Below, piece after piece: positions 6,872 to 14,045 of a stretch of 64,000 nucleotides of DNA (the first letter of the stretch is position 1; the number at the start of each line of letters is the position of its first letter). Below the pieces are notes generated by a model. That model was not told where the DNA came from and did no database searches. It saw only the letters and a list, made by a program, of their open reading frames with translations. The position numbers were made by a program, and so were the translations under genes. Source of the DNA: a virus; the IMG/VR virus record IMGVR_UViG_3300013233_000195, positions 36,624 through 100,623 of that record; one strand, written 5' to 3'.

Positions 6872-7033
6872 CTACCTTCCTTCCATGCGCCGACAATCGG
6901 CGCGCTTGCGGGCCCTCACGGTCCCTACGATAGGGACCATGAACAACCCGATCAATCCTAGCAGGCTACAACCCACTAGTGCCACGACTACGCCGCCCCT
7001 TGCGCCGTCGCCGTGGACTAGTGCATAGTCCAT
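6872..7033 (-). CDS. Small membrane protein
   Basis: About 53 aa from ATG 7033; an upstream TTG at 7060 would add nine residues. One strong hydrophobic segment (GVVVALVGCSLLGLIGLFMVPIVG) is followed by a basic tail (RARKRADCRR), predicting an inner-membrane protein with a cytoplasmic C-terminus. Its stop lies just before the ribosome-binding site of the next gene. No sigma70 promoter was recognised upstream; the four-copy 15-bp motif array lies about 320 bp upstream. Confidence 0.45.
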   Translation of the reverse strand: MDYALVHGDGARGGVVVALVGCSLLGLIGLFMVPIVGTVRARKRADCRRMEGR

Positions 7034-7060
7034 GCCAGACTCTATCCCGTTGATTTTCAA

Positions 7061-8035
7061 CGACTTAGGTTTTCGCCGATCCGTCGATCCGTCAAGCCCA
7101 CCGACACCATCCCGACGGCCAAAACGGCGTAACTCGTTGTCACGTAAGGAGTTAGGCCATTTTCGACCAGCGTAAAGAATTCCGTCAACGGTAAAATCGA
7201 CCGAAACTCGGAAACGCCGAATTCAGCCCCTACAGGCCGAATACGCCCATTCTGCGGTAGGTCCAGAATTATCGAAAGATTCCGTCGATCTGGCCTAACT
7301 TGAGAAAAATCAACGGGTTACGAGGTTCCAGGTTTCGGCTGGCGGATCGGACGGTTTGGCACGATTCTTGCTCAAATCTCGAGGGTTTTTTTTGGCACGA
7401 TTCTTGCTCTGGCACGATTCTTGCTCTGGCACGATTCTTGCTCAACGGCCAAATGATAATAGATTCCCATTCTCAACCCCCCCCATGCTAAACATATCTA
7501 TAGTGTATTCTATACTGTATATTGCTTATCTTATTTCTAATCTTATATTCCAATCCAGTCTTCTAATATTCCAGCCAGTTATTAGTATTCTATTCCGATC
7601 TCCCCAATTTCTTGTTAGAATGGGGCCAAAATCGACTAGAATTTCTTATATTGATAGTATGAGCCCAATACAGTCAATATAGCGTTTTTCACCTCCCCAA
7701 AATGCGTATATTGATAGATAGCTGGGATTATTCCTAAAGGAAACGCACTTTAGCCTTTTCAGAACCGCTATAATCTTTGTATTTCACAGGGGATAATATC
7801 AGGCTAATAACAGTATTATTTATCGCCACAATCAACCGATTTCGGTTGCCATCGCCAGTAAGGCGTCTAGCTTGCGCTCTAAGCGATTTTCATCTTTGGG
7901 GATGCCTGGAGTACCCTATTCGACGATCGTCGATCCTGACGCAATTCAGGGCCGTTCCCGTCGATTCTCCGCCCGTGATCGGGACGCAATTCCCGATTCC
8001 GGGAATCTGGACGCGATACCACAATATGAATATAC
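7061..8035. other. Gene-free control region, candidate origin
   Basis: No convincing ORF on either strand for almost 1 kb. The first 300 bp are GC-rich, then comes the array of four 15-bp motifs (7357-7441), then an AT-rich stretch (about 7480-7770). The stretch contains TATATTGATAG at 7650 and 7705 and an inverted TCAATATA. Direct repeats beside AT-rich DNA are typical of replication origins or complex control regions. No DnaA-box consensus was recognised. Origin function is inferred from architecture only. Confidence 0.4.
7357..7441 (+). promoter_or_regulatory. Array of four sigma54-consensus-like motifs
   Basis: Four exact copies of TGGCACGATTCTTGC lie at 7357-7371, 7393-7407, 7410-7424 and 7427-7441; the last three have a 17-bp period. 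Each contains GG-N10-GC and matches the bacterial sigma54 -24/-12 consensus (TGGCACG-N4-TTGC) at every fixed position, pointing right. All nearby genes point left, so the sites could instead be iterons or operators for a phage protein. Three more exact copies occur near leftward promoters. Confidence 0.6.
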
Positions 8036-8073
8036 AAAAAAAATAGGCGCTAGGAGGAATCCCCTAGCACCTA
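8036..8073 (-). terminator. Rho-independent terminator
   Basis: On the minus strand a stem-loop (AGGTGCTAGG paired with CCTAGCGCCT, small mismatches) is followed by eight T residues. It lies downstream of the leftward operon ending at 8095 and marks the left end of the small-gene block. Confidence 0.8.
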
Positions 8074-8078
8074 TTACT

Positions 8079-8106
8079 ATAGAAGACTAGATTACTAGTC
8101 TTCTAT
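8079..8106. repeat. 12-bp inverted repeat spanning a stop codon
   Basis: ATAGAAGACTAG and its exact complement surround the loop ATTA. The right arm contains the end and stop codon of the gene at 8095. With the adjacent terminator it may stabilise the mRNA 3' end. Confidence 0.6.
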
Positions 8107-8250
8107 CCTCCTGTAGGAAAAGCACGCGCAAAGCTCCTCAGGATCATACGACTCTCTGTATCTCTTTGCAAGAGCCAGAGCTTCCCTGTGCGTGTCCACA
8201 ATCCCGATCCGGATTTCCCCATCTGGGACTTCCATATAGACTTCAATCAT
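8095..8250 (-). CDS. Small hypothetical protein
   Basis: 51 aa. GGAGGAGGAAGAAG precedes ATG 8250, so the longer upstream frame was rejected. Sequence MIEVYMEVPDGEIRIGIVDT then an alanine-rich helix suggests a small alpha/beta fold. It overlaps the preceding gene by 8 bp and is the last gene of its operon. Confidence 0.6.
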   Translation of the reverse strand: MIEVYMEVPDGEIRIGIVDTHREALALAKRYRESYDPEELCACFSYRRIED

Positions 8251-8485
8251 CTTCTTCCTCCTCCAGAAGATCATGAACCGCCCCACAGTCTTCACAAATG
8301 GCACAAGTAATGCCATCTACGAGCCTTCCGCCGCACATACAATACCGGATGGTATTGCTATTCTCTTCGTCCAGTGCATTCCGAATTGAATGATTCAATT
8401 CGGAGAGCTTTTCTAGCCCCACAATATGGGCAGGAAGAATATACTCCTCTTCCTGCCCATAGGGGATTCCGGTTCCTTCAGCCAT
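8243..8485 (-). CDS. Zinc-ribbon-like small protein
   Basis: 80 aa from ATG 8485. The C-terminal part carries CMCGGRLV and CAICEDCG, enough cysteines for a rubredoxin-like zinc ribbon, then an acidic tail (LLEEEEDD). It overlaps both neighbours. Role unknown; one of many cysteine-rich mini-proteins in this phage. Confidence 0.6.
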   Translation of the reverse strand: MAEGTGIPYGQEEEYILPAHIVGLEKLSELNHSIRNALDEENSNTIRYCMCGGRLVDGITCAICEDCGAVHDLLEEEEDD

Positions 8486-8857
8486 TGTTATTCTCCAAAT
8501 CGTGAAGGAACGAGTCAACAACGTTTGCGGCCTTTTCTTCCACACCATATCTTTGCAGATACTCGTGGAGAATATGGTTGATAGAATCATCATCATCCAT
8601 ATCCATAAGCATGAAGAGGCTGTTTTCCAAATCGTCCTTCAATTCCGATTCTTCCAATTCTCCATGCTTATACGCTTCCCCGAGAAGATCCGCAAGGAAA
8701 TGGAAAGAACTAACGATGAGAGTCCGAAAAGTCTTATCGTCAATTCCACTATCTAGGCCAGCCTCATGCCCATTGTGAAGAAAACTCACAAAAGGCATGA
8801 GAGAACTTGTCAATTGGAGCCACAATCTTAGTGACTCCAAAGAATGATCTTTGTTCA
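8478..8857 (-). CDS. Helical acidic hypothetical protein
   Basis: 126 aa from ATG 8857, preceded by AAGGAGG. The protein is almost wholly helical with an acidic middle (LMDMDDDD). It shows weak pattern similarity to the helical proteins at 14045 and 14500 but lacks their cysteines. Unknown function. Confidence 0.55.
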
Positions 8858-8859
8858 TT

Positions 8860-9012
8860 CTAAGCCTCCTTCCTTTCCTCCTGGAGAGCCACAATGATAT
8901 TCTGAGTGATAAGATCACACTCCTTATCACTAAGGACATCCTCATACGAATACAGCAGACTTTGCAAATCGCCCATAAACTGGGCGATTCTGAGAGACAG
9001 ATCCTGTTCCAT
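8860..9012 (-). CDS. Small helical protein
   Basis: 50 aa, MEQDLSLRIAQFMGDL onward, all helix-prone. The ATG overlaps the stop of the upstream gene (TAATG) and GGAGG lies upstream. No motif seen. Confidence 0.5.
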   Translation of the reverse strand: MEQDLSLRIAQFMGDLQSLLYSYEDVLSDKECDLITQNIIVALQEERKEA

Positions 9013-9215
9013 TACATATCCTCCCTGCGGCCATAAAGGCCCAAAAGAGTAAGAATGAGACTATCCACAACGTATCTAACGTCAGTGTTATCATGCTTGG
9101 CACACAGGTCCAGAAGACTAAGCACAATTTGAACAAGTCTTCCAGTAACAGGTTCACTATCAATGCTAATAGGAAGAGTCAGAGTATAGACTTCAGTCTT
9201 GGTGCGAAGCTCCAT
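9012..9215 (-). CDS. Small helical protein, first gene of its operon
   Basis: 67 aa. TAGGAGG six bases before ATG 9215 fixes the start. It is the first gene after the promoter at 9285-9314. No family recognised. Confidence 0.55.
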   Translation of the reverse strand: MELRTKTEVYTLTLPISIDSEPVTGRLVQIVLSLLDLCAKHDNTDVRYVVDSLILTLLGLYGRREDM

Positions 9216-9284
9216 ATCTAACCTCCTATGGAAAGAGAAAAGAGAAAAAGTAATATCTAATAGGCTTTGCAAGCCTACGCTCCA

Positions 9285-9314
9285 AGTATCGACCCGGACC
9301 CGGGGGCCGGTCAA
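9285..9314 (-). promoter_or_regulatory. Sigma70-like promoter (weaker)
   Basis: Minus strand TTGACC (9309-9314), 18-bp GC-rich spacer and GATACT (9285-9290). It is less perfect than the other promoters in the window. It sits 70 bp before the start of the five-gene operon 9215-8095. Confidence 0.5.
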
Positions 9315-9316
9315 GC

Positions 9317-9336
9317 TTGTAAAAACTTTTTTACAA
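9317..9336. promoter_or_regulatory. Palindromic operator-like site
   Basis: TTGTAAAAA and TTTTTACAA arms around a 2-bp centre form a 20-bp palindrome directly upstream of the -35 box of the promoter at 9285. The position fits an activator or repressor dimer site. Confidence 0.5.
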
Positions 9337-9346
9337 TCGGCCCGGC

Positions 9347-9361
9347 TGGCACGATTCTTGC
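9347..9361 (+). promoter_or_regulatory. 15-bp GG-N10-GC motif, copy 5
   Basis: Exact copy of TGGCACGATTCTTGC, 32 bp upstream of the -35 of the leftward promoter at 9309. If it were a sigma54 promoter it would fire rightward, antisense to the 9684 gene. Confidence 0.6.
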
Positions 9362-9449
9362 GGGGCCGGCCAGATGGCCTACTGAACAAACGTATAGTAA
9401 AATTTGAAAATCCTTTTTATTGATTGATTTTTTCCCCTTCCGCTGTTTA

Positions 9450-9657
9450 TCTTATAATCTCTTTTATATCGCCTAGCTTATCTTATGGGGGATTTCTTAT
9501 CGGGTGTCTTATCTCTAATGAGGCTTCATATCGGCTATCTTATTCTATCATGCTTGACTCTTATCTTATCGGGGCTCTTATAGTGGTTTATATCTTATAA
9601 TGGAATTCTTATCGGGTGTCTTATAATAAAAAAGGGGATAAGAGCTTTCGCTCTTAT
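9450..9657. repeat. Twelve TCTTAT hexamers in about 200 bp
   Basis: TCTTAT occurs at 9450, 9481, 9495, 9507, 9538, 9559, 9564, 9576, 9593, 9607, 9619 and 9652. The block TCTTATCGGGTGTCTTAT is present twice (9495 and 9607). No gene is seen between 9216 and 9683. The density is far above expectation and suggests a clustered binding site; the last copy lies in a terminator stem. Confidence 0.6.
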
Positions 9658-9661
9658 CCCC
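9628..9661 (-). terminator. Strong rho-independent terminator
   Basis: Minus-strand stem GGGGATAAGAGC / GCTCTTATCCCC with a GAAA tetraloop is followed by six T residues. It ends the leftward operon whose last gene stops at 9684. Confidence 0.9.
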
Positions 9662-9683
9662 TGTGAGAGAAGAAAGGCTTATA

Positions 9684-10091
9684 TTAGGAAAGCCTCTCCG
9701 CAAGATTGTTGAGATCCTCAAGCATTCCCTTCCCTTGCGTATTCGCAAGAATGGTGTTCATTTCCTGAGCATCGAAGTTTCCTTCACTATCAGTGAAGAG
9801 AAACATCGTAAGAGCAGTAGCAAAGGAAAGCTGAACGTTGAGAGGATTTCCTTCTTCATCCGGAAGAGTCTTTTGAATGACAGGAAAACGCTGTACGTTT
9901 CCCCTACCCTTGCCAGGAAACTTGATAGTAAGCTGCAAGGAAGGAATCTCTTCTCCTGTTTCCGTATCAGGCTTGGAAACAAGCTGAGCGGAAAGATACT
10001 TATGGGGCGATGGGTATTCCTTATGGACAGTGATATTGCTCTGTGATTCTGCCTTATGATTCTCGGGGACTTCAGGAATGAATCCCAGCAT
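9684..10091 (-). CDS. Hypothetical protein, beta-rich
   Basis: 135 aa from ATG 10091, preceded by AAAGGAATTACA; an upstream in-frame ATG is less well placed. Alternating strands in residues 20-75 (SIPSLQLTIKFPGKGRGN-like) suggest an OB-like or beta-sandwich fold; single-strand DNA binding is only a guess. It is the last gene of the operon driven from 12430, directly before a strong terminator. Confidence 0.5.
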   Translation of the reverse strand: MLGFIPEVPENHKAESQSNITVHKEYPSPHKYLSAQLVSKPDTETGEEIPSLQLTIKFPGKGRGNVQRFPVIQKTLPDEEGNPLNVQLSFATALTMFLFTDSEGNFDAQEMNTILANTQGKGMLEDLNNLAERLS

Positions 10092-10218
10092 TGTAATTCC
10101 TTTCATTGTGTTCATTGTGTTGTGCTATGACCCTAATAGCTTGTGAAACCGTTTTACCATGCTTCACAAGGTATAAGAACATTGGACGCTTCTGGAGAAT
10201 GCTTTGTTTCTCTTTCAT
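10072..10218 (-). CDS. Small protein, possible HTH
   Basis: 48 aa: AAGGAAG lies just before ATG 10218 and the 3' end overlaps the next start by 20 bp. The segment MFLYLVKHGKTVSQAIRVIA resembles a helix-turn-helix, but the protein is very short. Unknown role. Confidence 0.45.
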   Translation of the reverse strand: MKEKQSILQKRPMFLYLVKHGKTVSQAIRVIAQHNEHNERNYNAGIHS

Positions 10219-10282
10219 ATCTTCCTTATGAGAAGAAGGGAAGAGACTGTATTTCTATAGAATTCCTCCTATTTTGAATTGA

Positions 10283-10447
10283 TTAGATATTCCTTGGATG
10301 CTGGGCGATCCAGCGTATGAATTCCGGAAGATTCTTATTCTTTGTTTTCCTTTTTGTTCCCTTTCGGAAACACTTAGCGGATTTGTGCGATGCGTGGGTG
10401 TATTTCAGGTTTCTATCTCTTTTGGACTTTTGCTGTCTTCTTTTCAT
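10283..10447 (-). CDS. Very basic small protein
   Basis: 54 aa from ATG 10447, with AAGGAA upstream. The N-terminal half is mostly Lys and Arg (MKRRQQKSKRDRN), so nucleic-acid or ribosome binding is plausible. It overlaps the previous gene by 35 bp. Confidence 0.45.
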   Translation of the reverse strand: MKRRQQKSKRDRNLKYTHASHKSAKCFRKGTKRKTKNKNLPEFIRWIAQHPRNI

Positions 10448-10598
10448 GATGTTCCTTCTGTCGTTGGAAATGACTCGAACAAAGGAAAATCCTTTCACCA
10501 AACTTATAGATGTGGTGTGTTGCGATGTTATCACAGCGGGAACAGTAGTATGTTCCATTGATCTTTGTGACTGGAGCTTGCCTTGTGTTGTATCTCAT
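10413..10598 (-). CDS. Zinc-finger-like small protein
   Basis: 61 aa; GGAGGAGAA directly precedes ATG 10598. CSRCDNIATHH and LCSSHF supply Cys and His residues in a C-x2-C ... C-x2-H arrangement compatible with one zinc site. Basic C-terminus. Role unknown. Confidence 0.5.
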   Translation of the reverse strand: MRYNTRQAPVTKINGTYYCSRCDNIATHHIYKFGERIFLCSSHFQRQKEHHEKKTAKVQKR

Positions 10599-11035
10599 TT
10601 CTCCTCCGCAGTAAGTATAAGTCTGATTGCCGCATTCCAATCTATTGCGTTTGATTCACACATTTTTCGGACAACTGGATTGAGCTTGAGAAACCCCTCA
10701 ATAAAGTGATATTGATCCTTTGTCTTGGTAAAGACCTCATCCCTGCAAAAGTGAAGGTGCAGGAAACTTCCAAAGAAATGAATTGAAATGGTCTCAAACA
10801 GAGAACTGTTATCTTCTTTCTCAGAGGGAAAGCAGACATTCTTTTTCAACCCCTTTCTAAGGTCAATTCTAAGGCCCTCTTCCATACCCTTTTCTTTGGG
10901 AAGCCTTACAAAGACCGTCCACTCACAAGCAATTGTTGGAAAGAACCTACTCTTTCCACCGAGAAAACACTCACAATCATAGAAGTCCAGAAGATCCCTG
11001 ACCACATTTAGCACCCATGCACCGCTGATAAGCAT
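10595..11035 (-). CDS. Hypothetical protein
   Basis: 146 aa from ATG 11035, which overlaps the stop of the upstream gene (TAATG). Mixed alpha/beta with several hydrophobic strands (WTVFVRLP, ISIHFFGSFLHLHF). No family recognised. Confidence 0.55.
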   Translation of the reverse strand: MLISGAWVLNVVRDLLDFYDCECFLGGKSRFFPTIACEWTVFVRLPKEKGMEEGLRIDLRKGLKKNVCFPSEKEDNSSLFETISIHFFGSFLHLHFCRDEVFTKTKDQYHFIEGFLKLNPVVRKMCESNAIDWNAAIRLILTAEEK

Positions 11036-11340
11036 TATTCTTCTCCCTTTCTTGTGTCCACTGATTCGACTTGAAGCAGAGTTGGTGGCACAACCCAAAT
11101 CCCTTTTGTTTTGTCTTCCCTTACTTTGACGTTCTTGACACAAACCTTTATAACTGTCCCATGATAAACTTCCCTTCTCTTGTGAAGCCAAGAGACTCTT
11201 GAACCGACATGAATGGTCTCTCTTACTTTCTGAAGAGCCCTATCCTGGAGCAATTGATTGATTACAATTCTCTCGGATGGCAAGAGATTCTTTCCATGTT
11301 GCAGAATAATGGAATAAACCTCTGTGAAAGCGGTACTCAT
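11035..11340 (-). CDS. SH3/KOW-like small protein
   Basis: 101 aa. Residues 45-90 (GSRVSWLHKRREVYHGTVIKV then WVVPPTLLQVE) have the strand pattern and Gly spacing of a small SH3-like barrel with a KOW-type turn. Many phages encode such domains without known function. GGAGGAAAGTA precedes the start. Confidence 0.55.
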   Translation of the reverse strand: MSTAFTEVYSIILQHGKNLLPSERIVINQLLQDRALQKVRETIHVGSRVSWLHKRREVYHGTVIKVCVKNVKVREDKTKGIWVVPPTLLQVESVDTRKGEE

Positions 11341-11444
11341 TACTTTCCTCCCCTACTGTGAAGGTTTGAAAAGAAGTTACTCCAGCCTCTTATGAGGAGA
11401 AGTATGACAAAAATGTAGATGGCAATGCCAAAAAGGAAGCGCAT
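11340..11444 (-). CDS. Tiny single-pass membrane protein
   Basis: 34 aa (MRFLFGIAIYIFVILLLIRG then a polar tail). Both ends overlap neighbours as TAATG, indicating translational coupling. One clear transmembrane helix. GGGAGG lies ten bases before the ATG. Confidence 0.5.
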   Translation of the reverse strand: MRFLFGIAIYIFVILLLIRGWSNFFSNLHSRGGK

Positions 11445-11737
11445 TATACTTCTGCCTCCCTTGTGTTTTCGATATACTCTCTTGCCTCCTCAAGAGAGTA
11501 GAAGCAGTGAGAACGTGGATTTGTGGAACGGGATGGAAGAACTTCCCAAGTATTTCCGAAACACTCTAGGAAAGTTACTCCATAGAGCTGCTTTTTGGAG
11601 ATAGGACCAATTCCCGTTGAAATTTCATAAATAAGACGATAGGAAGCCTGCCCATACTCCACGATGTTTGGAGTCATCCAGTTTGTTTTTGGAAGTACAT
11701 GATTGAAGATTGCGCGAATTTCGCTGTTTGTCATCAT
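11444..11737 (-). CDS. Hypothetical protein, paralogue of 12958 gene
   Basis: 97 aa from ATG 11737 (ATGA overlap with the upstream stop). It shares the pattern MTPxxVEYxQ...YELSxGxGPIxxKxLYGVTFL with the gene at 12958-13272, so the two arose by duplication. Function unknown. Confidence 0.6.
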   Translation of the reverse strand: MMTNSEIRAIFNHVLPKTNWMTPNIVEYGQASYRLIYEISTGIGPISKKQLYGVTFLECFGNTWEVLPSRSTNPRSHCFYSLEEAREYIENTREAEV

Positions 11738-12045
11738 TTCTTGCCTCCAAAGGTAGCCTGAAATTCTTCCAAAAAGCACTCCAAGCACTCAATTGCATCA
11801 TCAATCTCTGGAATCCGCAATCTTGAGGAATACTGCTTTTCGAAAATTACTGGGAGACATAGGCTGTACCGATAAACAGCCTCATTTCCCAAAAGGATCA
11901 TTGGAGGAGTTAGAAAACTCTCAATCTCTGGAGAGTACCAAGACTGTCCATTCTCTGTTCTCTTACGGATGTTCCGCAAGAGAACAAGCATCATTTCTAC
12001 CCTAAAACCAATTACTGCTCCCATCTCTGCCTTGAAGCTAATCAT
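11734..12045 (-). CDS. Hypothetical protein
   Basis: 103 aa, coupled at both ends to its neighbours. Hydrophobic N-terminal third, then an acidic helix (EIDDAIECLECFLEEF). No motif recognised. Confidence 0.5.
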   Translation of the reverse strand: MISFKAEMGAVIGFRVEMMLVLLRNIRKRTENGQSWYSPEIESFLTPPMILLGNEAVYRYSLCLPVIFEKQYSSRLRIPEIDDAIECLECFLEEFQATFGGKK

Positions 12046-12365
12046 TATTCACCTCCCTTGATTATTCCTAGACTCTTGAGAAGTTGAATGTTCTCTGCGG
12101 AGAGTTGAGACATAATATCAATCTTTTCTCCGCGCTTCCTTGCTCTTTTCATGGGAATAACTGTCTTTCGTTCTTCCCTCCAAACAGTCTTTCCACTCTT
12201 GAGATAATAGATTCTCTGGCAGGAACTACAATACTTTGTATCACTCCCCTTTCTTACGGTTAGGCGTGAATGACAGGAAGGACAAAAGGTTTCTTTTGGC
12301 CTATTGTCCTTCAATCTTTCTGCTCTGCATTCTGGACACATGCAATTCGGACAATACATTTTCAC
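12045..12365 (-). CDS. Double zinc-ribbon protein, operon leader
   Basis: 106 aa. Cysteine pairs CPNCMCPEC, CPSC and CSSC make two zinc ribbons in the first 60 residues, followed by a basic linker and a helical tail. It is the first gene after the strong promoter at 12402-12430. Single zinc ribbons of this kind often contact RNA polymerase or nucleic acids; role here unknown. Confidence 0.6.
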   Translation of the reverse strand: MKMYCPNCMCPECRAERLKDNRPKETFCPSCHSRLTVRKGSDTKYCSSCQRIYYLKSGKTVWREERKTVIPMKRARKRGEKIDIMSQLSAENIQLLKSLGIIKGGE

Positions 12366-12374
12366 TCTCCTTTC

Positions 12375-12396
12375 TCTTGGGGACTTTCCCCTAGCG
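12375..12396 (-). promoter_or_regulatory. Leader hairpin shared with 15043 promoter
   Basis: On the minus strand the early transcript contains GCGCTAGGGGAAAGTCCCCAAG, with GGGGA/TCCCC forming a small hairpin. The same segment follows the promoter at 15043-15071, so the two leaders are copies. Confidence 0.6.
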
Positions 12397-12401
12397 CTTG
12401 C

Positions 12402-12430
12402 ATTATACCATGGCGAGACGTGGCTGTCAA
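12402..12430 (-). promoter_or_regulatory. Consensus sigma70 promoter
   Basis: Minus strand TTGACA (12425-12430), 17-bp spacer, TATAAT (12402-12407) with the extended -10 TGG. It drives the leftward operon 12365-9684. A CGAATTTCG-type palindrome and the 15-bp motif lie upstream. Confidence 0.9.
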
Positions 12431-12450
12431 GCCCGAAATTCGCCGGGTTT

Positions 12451-12465
12451 TGGCACGATTCTTGC
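12451..12465 (+). promoter_or_regulatory. 15-bp GG-N10-GC motif, copy 6
   Basis: Exact TGGCACGATTCTTGC, 20 bp upstream of the -35 of the promoter at 12425. The same spacing is kept at the 15043 promoter, supporting an activator or operator role on the leftward promoter. Confidence 0.65.
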
Positions 12466-12564
12466 GGGGCCGGACAACCGTCGGTTTTCGCCTTTTCTTC
12501 AAACTTTCGGGATAAATTGAAACAAATGTTTTCACTTTTTTATATTTCCGCCATTATTGAGTTA

Positions 12565-12777
12565 CTATTTTGAAGATGATTCCTCATCCTCTACTTCAAT
12601 AACTACAGTAAAGAGGCTGCAACTATCGAAAGCAGACATATGAGCATCACCTTGTATTTGTGAGATTGAAATGATCTTTCCCTGTAGTCGGAGTGCATTG
12701 AGCATATCCTCAATTAATTTAGCCCGATCTTCAAAACCAAATCCAATCGTAAACTCTTCTACTTTCAGCTTACTCAT
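12565..12777 (-). CDS. Small hypothetical protein
   Basis: 70 aa: strand-helix-strand pattern (EEFTIGFGFEDRAKLIEDML ... LFTVVIEVEDEE) reminiscent of small ferredoxin-like folds, with an acidic end. It is the last gene of the operon starting at 15071. Confidence 0.5.
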   Translation of the reverse strand: MSKLKVEEFTIGFGFEDRAKLIEDMLNALRLQGKIISISQIQGDAHMSAFDSCSLFTVVIEVEDEESSSK

Positions 12778-12958
12778 TTTTCCCCTCCTTTTCCACCTTC
12801 CTAGCTAATCTCCTCCGCCTTGACATTTCATTAGCCTTATTTCGGCAAGTAAAGCAGTATTTTGTGGTTACTAAGGGTGATTGTCCACACTGAATACAAC
12901 GCTTTTCTTTCTTACGCTTCAATTGCCAACGTCTTTGCCGAGAAACTTGCTTATCCAT
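12770..12958 (-). CDS. Basic zinc-ribbon mini-protein
   Basis: 62 aa. CIQCGQ and CFTCRN form a C-x2-C ... C-x2-C zinc site flanked by Arg/Lys-rich helices (RQRRWQLKRKKEKR). Probable nucleic-acid-binding protein; no specific family. Confidence 0.55.
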   Translation of the reverse strand: MDKQVSRQRRWQLKRKKEKRCIQCGQSPLVTTKYCFTCRNKANEMSRRRRLARKVEKEGKNE

Positions 12959-13272
12959 TATTCCTCCTTAGCGCTAGTGTGATTATTCTTGACTTCCTCA
13001 AGGTATTCTTTGGCCTCCTTTAGTGTAAGGAAGACTTGATCTTTTGAGAGGTCTCTATCATCCCATTCTCCCAATTCCCCCAAATGCAAGAAAGTTACCC
13101 CATAAAGAGTCTTATGGGTGATTGGTCCTTCGCCATAAGACAATTCATAGATGGTATCTGGAGTCAATTGTGCGTATTCGACTACTCCCGGTGTCATTAT
13201 GTTTCTTTGTCCATTGAATACCTCTGAGAAGATTTCCTCTATCTCTTGGCTTGACAGAGTCTTTGATAACAT
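12958..13272 (-). CDS. Hypothetical protein, paralogue of 11444 gene
   Basis: 104 aa from ATG 13272, with GAGGAGAG upstream. It shares the MTPGVVEYAQ ... GPITHKTLYGVTFL core with the gene at 11444-11737. Function unknown. Confidence 0.6.
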   Translation of the reverse strand: MLSKTLSSQEIEEIFSEVFNGQRNIMTPGVVEYAQLTPDTIYELSYGEGPITHKTLYGVTFLHLGELGEWDDRDLSKDQVFLTLKEAKEYLEEVKNNHTSAKEE

Positions 13273-13273
13273 A

Positions 13274-13492
13274 TTATCTCTCCTCTGGAAGAGCACTAGT
13301 AAGGACTTTGATCTCTTCAACGGACATATGCTGTTCCATCGCCATTTTCAAAACACTGCAAGTCTCCTTATGTTTGTAACAGTTACCAGCAAAGTAACCG
13401 CCCATGAAAAGCAGAGTGAAAGCCAGAAAAGAGATCCAGCCCCAAAGATATAGCTTATTATCACTGAGCTGTGGGTTTACTGCTCTTCTCAT
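13274..13492 (-). CDS. Single-pass membrane protein
   Basis: 72 aa from ATG 13492 (GGAGGAATAATA upstream). One transmembrane helix at about residues 14-36 (LYLWGWISFLAFTLLFMGGY), then a Cys/His-containing soluble tail. Unknown function. Confidence 0.55.
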   Translation of the reverse strand: MRRAVNPQLSDNKLYLWGWISFLAFTLLFMGGYFAGNCYKHKETCSVLKMAMEQHMSVEEIKVLTSALPEER

Positions 13493-13505
13493 TATTATTC
13501 CTCCT

Positions 13506-14045
13506 TTACATGCCCAGGTCATAGATGACTGGCGCTCTAGTATTACAAGAGATTCCACAATTTGTCACAGAACCCCATGAGAAGAAGACATCGTTGATAC
13601 CGTACTTCTCAGTGAGGCCCTTGACCAATTCCTTATCTTCATCCTCAAGACAAGCGTCATGATCAAGGGGGATGTATTCGCAAATTACAACGGGTTCAAC
13701 GAATTGTCGAGTGAATGAGCAACGCTTTGAAGGCGAAAAAGCGTAGAAAGTGGGAAAGTATGGTCTATCCTCATTATCAATATCATGCCATGCAGACCAC
13801 TCATTCTCCCCTTGAACCCCTATCTTGATTACAAAGCCAAACTCTGGAAAAGATAGGACATCTCGACTAGCATTGATCTCTCTGTGGTCTTTGAACGAGT
13901 ATTCCTGCCCATCAATGAAGATTCGAGGAGTCCTATAATCTACTTCATCCATCAACTCCTTTGACGTGGAAGCAGTCAATTCTCCCAATTGAAGCCGTTG
14001 AATAATAATAACCCGATGTCCGAGAACTTCAAAGGACTGAATCAT
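13506..14045 (-). CDS. Hypothetical protein
   Basis: 179 aa from ATG 14045, which overlaps the upstream stop. Beta-rich N-terminal half (FEVLGHRVIIIQRLQLGEL), then an acidic stretch (CLEDEDKELVKGL) and a cysteine pair near the end. No family recognised. Confidence 0.55.
   Translation of the reverse strand: MIQSFEVLGHRVIIIQRLQLGELTASTSKELMDEVDYRTPRIFIDGQEYSFKDHREINASRDVLSFPEFGFVIKIGVQGENEWSAWHDIDNEDRPYFPTFYAFSPSKRCSFTRQFVEPVVICEYIPLDHDACLEDEDKELVKGLTEKYGINDVFFSWGSVTNCGISCNTRAPVIYDLGM

Noticed and set aside
7357-7441. Possible CRISPR array
   Set aside because: The 15-bp repeats are separated by only 2-21 bp, with no unique spacers and no cas genes.
8079-8106. Independent terminator
   Set aside because: The hairpin has no T run and contains a stop codon; the real terminator is at 8036-8073.
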